Positions 58,318 to 64,000 of a DNA stretch of 64,000 nt are shown here, piece by piece. The translations under genes and the position numbers were made by a program. The notes under the pieces are model-generated. The model had not been told where the DNA came from. It did not search any database and saw nothing but the letters and a program-made list of their open reading frames with translations. Positions within the stretch are counted from its first letter, which is position 1; each line of letters begins with the position of its first letter. Source of the stretch: Phoronis australis (Eukaryota > Phoronida > Phoronidae); contig NMRA01000051.1 in the NCBI GenBank assembly GCA_002633005.1, positions 807,273 to 871,272 on the forward strand. The letters are read 5' to 3'.

Positions 58318-58622
58318 TGGAGCAGACGACGGAAACAGAGTCATAGTGCGCAGCGCCACTGCCGGTCACCTGGGGTATCGCGGGAGAGCCTATACTTAGC
58401 CATAGTTCGGTTACGAATAAGCCGTGTTCCAAATTTGACACTTGAAATTGGATCTATATCACAAAGCCACGCCCCTATAGCAAAAATACTACACAATTTC
58501 TTCCTCCCAAACATGCCACGTTTAAGTCTAGGTGGTCTGGTTCGTAGTCGTAAAAATCTGACAGCGAGATTCGCAAATACCGTGTGCAGTGAGAGCAGTG
58601 TTGCTAAGCACGAAGAATGTGT
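58318..58622 (+). CDS. possible third exon of the ankyrin gene
   Basis: The acceptor TTTTCTTCATTGCACAG|TGG starts a frame in phase 0, the phase required by the donor at 56964. It stays open for about 101 codons to a donor-like TGTGT|GTAAGG at 58622. Encoded landmarks are WSRRRKQSHSAQRHCRSPG, LAIVRLRISRVPNL, LHNFFLPNMPRLSLGGLVRS and ARFANTVCSESSVAKHEEC. No domain is recognised. A shorter version ending at CCTGGG|GTATCG (about 58374) is possible. If unspliced, the frame stops at 58624-58626 and this could be a terminal exon. The phase fit and length favour a real exon, but the content is unfamiliar. Confidence 0.35.
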
Positions 58623-59177
58623 GTAAGGTCACTCGATATTATATTCATCATTTTCCGTAGGAAGCTTTAGTGTACAATCTATACAACTCTTTTTGATGTA
58701 CAAAAGAGTGTCAGAAAAGATGATACCTAAACAGAGGGAAATTGATGTATAGCCAGTGGTATGTATCGTGTGAACGTGGAAAACGTGAGTTTGTAGGAAT
58801 AACATTTAACTTATCCAAAAGATGGCACTCTGACAACAGCTTGCTCAGGTGGCCTGTGTTATCACTATCATGAAGTCAACACAACTGAGGCCATGTCACG
58901 CCTGTATCAAAAATTTATTTTATTACTGTAACAGTTATGGGTGGATTGAGCCGCTGTTTACTTGTACATGTTGAATTGTTAACTAAAGCGATTTGAGGTT
59001 TAAAACATTACCACACTTACTCAGTCATGAATCGTTGCTGAATGAACCGGAAACTAGTCACCGGCAACAGGTACATGTGTCATTTGTGAACTCGTGATTT
59101 TAGGCCAGGGTTGGCGAATATTATGTCACCAGGTTTATGAGCTTAGTGCATCGTCGTCGAGGAAGGTTATTTTTTGT

Positions 59178-59255
59178 CTGAGTTTGGCATCAGCGCGGAT
59201 TTGACCTGGAACCCCCGCTGTCTCAACCCAACGCTCCACTGCTCAGGAACTTAGT
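59178..59255 (-). repeat. tRNA-derived SINE-like fragment
   Basis: The minus strand reads CTGAGCAGTGGAGCGTTGGG, then GGGGGTTCCAGGTCAAATCC, a tRNA-like A box and B box. It resembles 1120-1200. Confidence 0.5.
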
Positions 59256-59322
59256 AGCGTACCCGTGCAAAATGAAGAGACTGGGTCGTGCGGAGTTAAG
59301 GGAATGTATTCGCTGTTTCCAG

Positions 59323-59411
59323 TCCATAGGTGAAGGTGTCTCATATTGGTCGCAGTTGCGTTTCAGTATGGAGTGCACTGACCAGATCTCGACGTTCATC
59401 ACTCTGGCGAC
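59323..59411 (+). CDS. weak candidate downstream exon
   Basis: TATTCGCTGTTTCCAG|TCC opens a phase-0 frame (SIGEGVSYWSQLRFSMECTD, then QISTFITLA) that must end at GCGAC|GTAGTG, a poor donor, before an in-frame TAG. An alternative acceptor, GCGTTTCAG|T at 59366, enters the same frame in phase 2 and would suit the candidate exon at 58318-58622. Another register is open across the same region with donor GTACGTG. None has a recognised domain. Confidence 0.18.
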
Positions 59412-60850
59412 GTAGTGTTTGTGACCGAGATCTTTTGGAGAGCAATTTTATGGAGTTCATTAACGCCGTCGTGCATGTACGTGTATACACTTGCAATAAT
59501 AACTGCGTACTCTGTTTTACAGAAATAAGTCGAGATAGGCCCACAGAGAAACTTGTGTTGCATACCTCTGGTGCCGTGCGAGCAAATGTTAAAACATTAA
59601 AATTGGACCAACACATTTCGGAATAATGAATACTCAATTTTAAAAAAGTCAGAATGATGGCATGGTTGTTATTAGGCTGTTAATATAATTGTGGAAACGT
59701 AAAGAAATGTCAAAAGAGAGTTACCGACTCCAAATGCATTTGACATACAATGTTCACAGCACATCTGCCTGGTGATTTTTGTTTGAGGCTGTCATGTCAA
59801 GTCTCTGGAGGCGATGGCCTGGGATTTTGACATCTGAATGTTATTCAATCTGTCAAAACTGATGCACGCATGAACTACATATACATGTAACTAGACTGCG
59901 CGAGCTATCCACCGGTAATTAATAACTTGCGTGCGATATAAAATGTCGATAACGCGCCCAGTTCCCATAAAGTATGGTGATGATGTCCATAGCATCTGAG
60001 ACGCTTTTTGCAATAAACATAACCTAATAGCCCCATCGACTGCACTTTAATTAAGTCGATAGGAATATATGTTTACCAAGGGTCACTCAACATATGAGAT
60101 GAGCTTTGTTCGGGCCTACAATATGCAGTTGATGGACTGAGATTAGAAAACACGAGTCCTCGGTTTGCAAAGAAACTGATTTATGGAGTACTTTATGGAG
60201 TATATGTTTGGTGAACGCCGAACATAAATCATTATATTGTTTGAACTAATACCGATATCTTACGTTCACTTTGTAAGCCACCACTAGGGCATCATCTTAC
60301 CTAGATCCGGTCAGATTATCTCTAAATGTAACCAGACGTAGAAAAAGCACGTCATTTTCCTGTAATATCGAGCATCGGAAACAATACGAAGCGACCATTT
60401 TGGTTTTTTGTGAAACAGTTGTGCTTAATTCTTTCTACTAAATTGTCCTTTTGTTGAACTATTTTAGCGGACTCGCGTAATGTCGTTATTTGGCAATTCA
60501 GGGTGAGCCGACTCGTAAACGAGACGGTCTCCCCACCTGATGACAGACATCTCCTTTCTCAGTGGGTAAATCTCTAGCGAAGCGTTGCAAGGATGCAACT
60601 GGGTGCACTCGTACTTTGCCGTTTGGCATTTTTCGAATGATTGAAGGTTTCTTTAAGTAATTACTATTTTTGATGATGTACCAGGGGGCAATGAAGCACT
60701 AATCTACACAGTAGGTTTGCCTTGGCATCGATTTTCTAGCCTGACTAAGCCAAAGTACGGGTTCCCCAATGATCTATAATCTGTTGAGAAGACATGGAAT
60801 ACTGAGGTCATAGTCTTTGTTTAGTGAAGCGCGCTTCTACAGCCACCGGA
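59412..60850. other. no further exon or repeat recognised
   Basis: AT-rich DNA, probably intronic or downstream of the ankyrin gene. Chance frames on both strands. Confidence 0.4.
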
Positions 60851-60879
60851 ATAAATGCTGCCAGAGAGGCAGCATTTAT
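60851..60879. repeat. perfect 12-bp hairpin with 5-nt loop
   Basis: ATAAATGCTGCC, AGAGA loop, GGCAGCATTTAT. It could fold in RNA from either strand. It does not match the histone stem-loop pattern and has no tRNA features. Confidence 0.8.
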
Positions 60880-61456
60880 CTTCTATTCTGACAAATTTAT
60901 CTAAGCCCGACGTCAGCTTCTTGAGTAGACGGCAGCCATCTGTATAGTCCGACAGTTTTGTCGAAACCCGTAAGATCTTTTTGCCAACGACATGAGCGTT
61001 CCTTGAGTTGCACACACGGATACCTTGTGACAATTCTTCAACATAAAAAATCGTAAAATGACCTAAGTATGTCGCAAGAAGATCTCAAGAATGCACGACC
61101 GAAAATCACTATTTGTATCGAGAATATCTCAAGTCGCTCTTGCAAGTGTAAAGGCAGACTTACTAACTTCAAAAGATGCTATGTCCTCGCCAAGAATGTT
61201 TGCGAACTTCTGAATTTGTATCAACTGTGAAATTTGTACGAACCCATCATTCTAAAGGGCCTTGCCCGGTACACTTTTGCGAATATCAAGTCCTTGCGAT
61301 TTGCGCATTGACGTTTTTTCACACAGTCGTACACATTATACTCGAGTTCTTTGTACGCCGGCATGCGCATATGCCCTGTGCGTCCAATAGTTTTGAACAT
61401 GAGATGCCACGCAACTTTCTCATACATTATAACTCCGCAGTGCATCGGAATAACAT

Positions 61457-61522
61457 GGGCAGCGCAACATAGGTGGCTGGGGGGCTATAGCCCCCACTTT
61501 TTTCAGTGCTGTGCCGTCCATG
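61457..61522 (+). repeat. dispersed repeat R3, copy 1
   Basis: GGGCAGCGCAACAT, then GGCTGGGGGGCTATAGCCCC, ACTTTTTTCAGTGCTG and CCGTCCATG. It matches the two copies at 62522-62666. GGGGGCTATAGCCCCC is itself palindromic. Confidence 0.75.
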
Positions 61523-62521
61523 AATACGCTCGACATATGCAGTGTATACGCAGTCATTCGCAACAACAAAACTGATGTCGGAGACTGCTTACGCTCCACT
61601 TACGCAATGATTGCGCTAAACTCGTAATTTGTATGCTATATGCACGTCAAACATAAGTCAAAGTAATCGAAATTTTTCATGTTTTGCTCACGGTCCCGAA
61701 TTGGAAATTTCAGGAATTCATAAGGACTTGATGTACGCAAAAGTGTAACAGGGCCTAAGTGTCTTATTTGCGCGTATTTATTTTAGTGCCATCCTCCTAT
61801 ACCTGAAATGATACATGCTCAAGTGTTTCTTATACAAGCACGTGCCTCTATGCCATACAAGTCAACTCTTAGAATTTACCAGCGCACCAAGTCCTTACGT
61901 TCGTGAAGAAATAATCTTGCGTATTTTTTTCAAAATTACATCCAAGTTTAAAATGTTTTTAAACACTAGTCATATGAATATGTAATTCTTGTCCTGGTTT
62001 GGGGCAGAAATCATTAGGTCACGTGATGTGGCCACAGGTGTCGGGCTGACCAGACTCAATAATATTTGCTAGTTTGTTAGAATTATTTGCTGACCAGCAA
62101 ATTAAACAGGTTTATGTTATGCCTTTTAAGCTGTTGCTCCAACCTCATTTGAAAGTTTTTAAGTATTATCAAATGTCTTCGTTCAAACGTCAAACAATGT
62201 TACATTGGTCAAACGGTTTGCAGTCTTTCCCGTCGGTTATCCATGCATCTTCAAAATGGCGCCATTCAAGATCATTTTCTGCAATACCACGCACGTAAAA
62301 TCACCCGTCAAGAAATTGTGGAAAACACGTCAATTCGCTACGTGGAGCAAGATGTGCTGCGTTTGAAAGTATTAGAGTCCCTTNACTTCATATGTACTTG
62401 TTCGAAGTCTTCATGTATTCCTGTACTTCAGAGATTTCACCCAATTTTATTTGACACTGTTAAGACATGGAAAAGTATGAAATCTAGAGAATCACCCCCT
62501 GGCATTCGTAAACGTATACAT

Positions 62522-62587
62522 GGGCAGCTCTCCATAGGGGGCTGGGGGTGCTATAGCCCCACTTTTTTCAATGCTGCACTGCCCATG
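62522..62587 (+). repeat. repeat R3, copy 2
   Basis: GGGCAGCTCTCCATAGG, then GGGCTGGGGGTGCTATAGCC, then CCACTTTTTTCAATGCTGCA and CTGCCCATG. Confidence 0.75.
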
Positions 62588-62590
62588 GTC

Positions 62591-62666
62591 TATAGGCGGT
62601 GCGCCACAGGGGGGCTGGGGGACTTTAGCAATCCACCCCAGTTTTTTCATTGCTGCGCCGCCCATG
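62591..62666 (+). repeat. repeat R3, copy 3
   Basis: GGCGGTGCGCCACAGG, then GGGGCTGGGGGACTTTAGC, then CCCAGTTTTTTCATTGCTGC and GCCGCCCATG. It follows copy 2 in tandem (spacing about 75 bp). Confidence 0.75.
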
Positions 62667-64000
62667 ATATGCCATTGTAATCTTAACGTCAGCTTTTTAA
62701 TTTACGTATTTCTGTAAAATAATTATATATAGATTTCTTTGAATTTATGTAACCCAGATATAATGCCTCTTGTCGCTTTCTGGGCAATGTATATTCATTG
62801 TACTGAAGATTTCGTAATAAACATTAAAAAAAACTTCCTGGGATTTTTTGAAACCGTTATACTATCAGTATAAATTCAAGCAGATCTGGAATGTGTGAAT
62901 GTGAGAGTGGTTGTGTTTATTTTCTTTTCTACTGTATTCCATGGTTAATTTGTGTCTGTAATTAAATTTATTAAAAAAAGAAAAAAAATAATAACCTTCG
63001 CGAAATACTAGTCATCTTATGGATTCTCACTGAAAAATATGGATTTTCACAAAATTTTATCGATAGCTTCCTTAATAGGTTGGCATGTATGCTATGCTCA
63101 ACTGGGAGGTGCAGACGGATAGCGTTGTGTATGCGTGTGTCTTGATCTAGCTCTTCTCTGTGTGTCTTACGCGTTAACATTAATCGTCTTGCAAGCGTCT
63201 ATCACGTGCTATTTGAAAACGCCTTTCCTTGGTCTTTGTATAGCAGTATCGACATCGATTTTACCAAACGTTACCCATAGGCGGTCTCAGGGGCACCACT
63301 CCGGACGCAACCAAAACTATTTTGGGATTACTTAGAAACTTATGGTTGGCACCCTCAACAGTGGATAGATACTTCAGGTTAAAATAATTTGCGGAATTTG
63401 TTATGAGAAGAATGAGATCGGTTTTGCCAAATTTTAATCTGCATTAAAATTCATTGAAAAATAAATTACTTATAAGATTTGTTCAGTTATAGGATCATCC
63501 GAAGACTTTTTACAATCTCTTTAGACGCATAATCATATCAATCAGGAAGAAGTGAAACCTTGGCATGTCGAGCCATCTCAAACAACTAAGAAGTCATTTT
63601 TCTGGATGTTGATGTGCGACATTTTCTTTAAATCCGTATTTTTCAGTGAGAAATATGTCATTGATTTTAGAGTGCATGGGGCATGTGAACATGTACAGTC
63701 TAGGTGGTTCACGGCGATTTTGAGGGGTCGCTTCCAGCGAATGCTATTGCATGGTTTTTATTTCTCGCATTCTGAGCTCGGTTGCTGATAACAAATGCGC
63801 TGATCATTTAGGGAACCTAGTTGAGTGCCTATTTGGGATTAATAAAAGACAAGTGGTGTCTTCAGAAAAAAGCTAATGAAAAGGGACCTTTGTTAGCCCT
63901 AGAAAACGTCTTACCAATGTTCATAGTCGAATCACCCGGCAGAATGGATATGGCGCCAGCTTCTAGGATGTAAGATTGTTCATGACTTCCCGCCCTATTT
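62667..64000. other. no gene or repeat recognised
   Basis: AT-rich DNA with A-tracts (about 62970-62995). Chance frames at 63135-63335 and 63552-63788 show no domain. Further exons of the upstream gene cannot be excluded. Confidence 0.4.

Noticed and set aside
60851-60879. Histone mRNA 3' stem-loop or microRNA precursor.
   Set aside because: The stem sequence does not match the histone consensus, and 12 bp is too short for a microRNA hairpin.

Overview
This window looks like a piece of an animal nuclear genome, most likely a marine invertebrate. The species, and even the phylum, cannot be fixed from sequence alone. The evidence is AT-rich, gene-poor DNA with GT-AG introns, assembly gaps lying at simple repeats (10446-10817 and 36525-36820), many microsatellites, tRNA-derived SINEs, and relics of several animal transposon classes: non-LTR retrotransposon, Tc1/mariner, a TTAA-flanked THAP element, MITEs and foldback elements. 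There is no bacterial-style gene packing.

One gene is well supported. A long plus-strand exon at 48188-49530 encodes an ankyrin-repeat protein start. It splices in matching phase (phase 2, AG|G) across a 7.3 kb intron to 56850-56964. Two further exons are possible at 58318-58622 and 59323-59411, but they are weak. The gene probably continues beyond the window. I do not recognise the exact family member.

The first 48 kb is essentially intergenic and repeat-rich. It holds: a SINE (1120-1200); members of one MITE family (2461-2824 and 16628-17043, with a third at 53419-53829); a 5'-truncated non-LTR retrotransposon tail (7320-7910); a possible mariner-like TIR pair (11724-12720); an approximately 84-bp satellite split around another repeat (17221-18227); a 46-bp tandem repeat (22352-22481); a TTAA-flanked element with roughly 170-bp TIRs and a broken THAP domain (28527-29937); a composite of two repeat families (30090-31227) whose parts recur separately at 42661-43410 and 17474-17892; a hairpin built from regular 20-21-nt modules (32933-33291); a tandem duplication of about 650 bp beside trinucleotide arrays (37390-39390); and a perfect 101-bp inverted repeat (40462-40773).

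The ankyrin gene's introns carry a MITE (52637-52887), a deleted Tc1-like element with a frameshifted transposase C-terminus (55299-56025) and a large foldback (57201-57684). I see no gene cluster acting together. The most unusual material is structural: the ~21-nt modular hairpin and related arrays, a repeat whose core is inverted between copies, and several near-perfect or interleaved palindromes.
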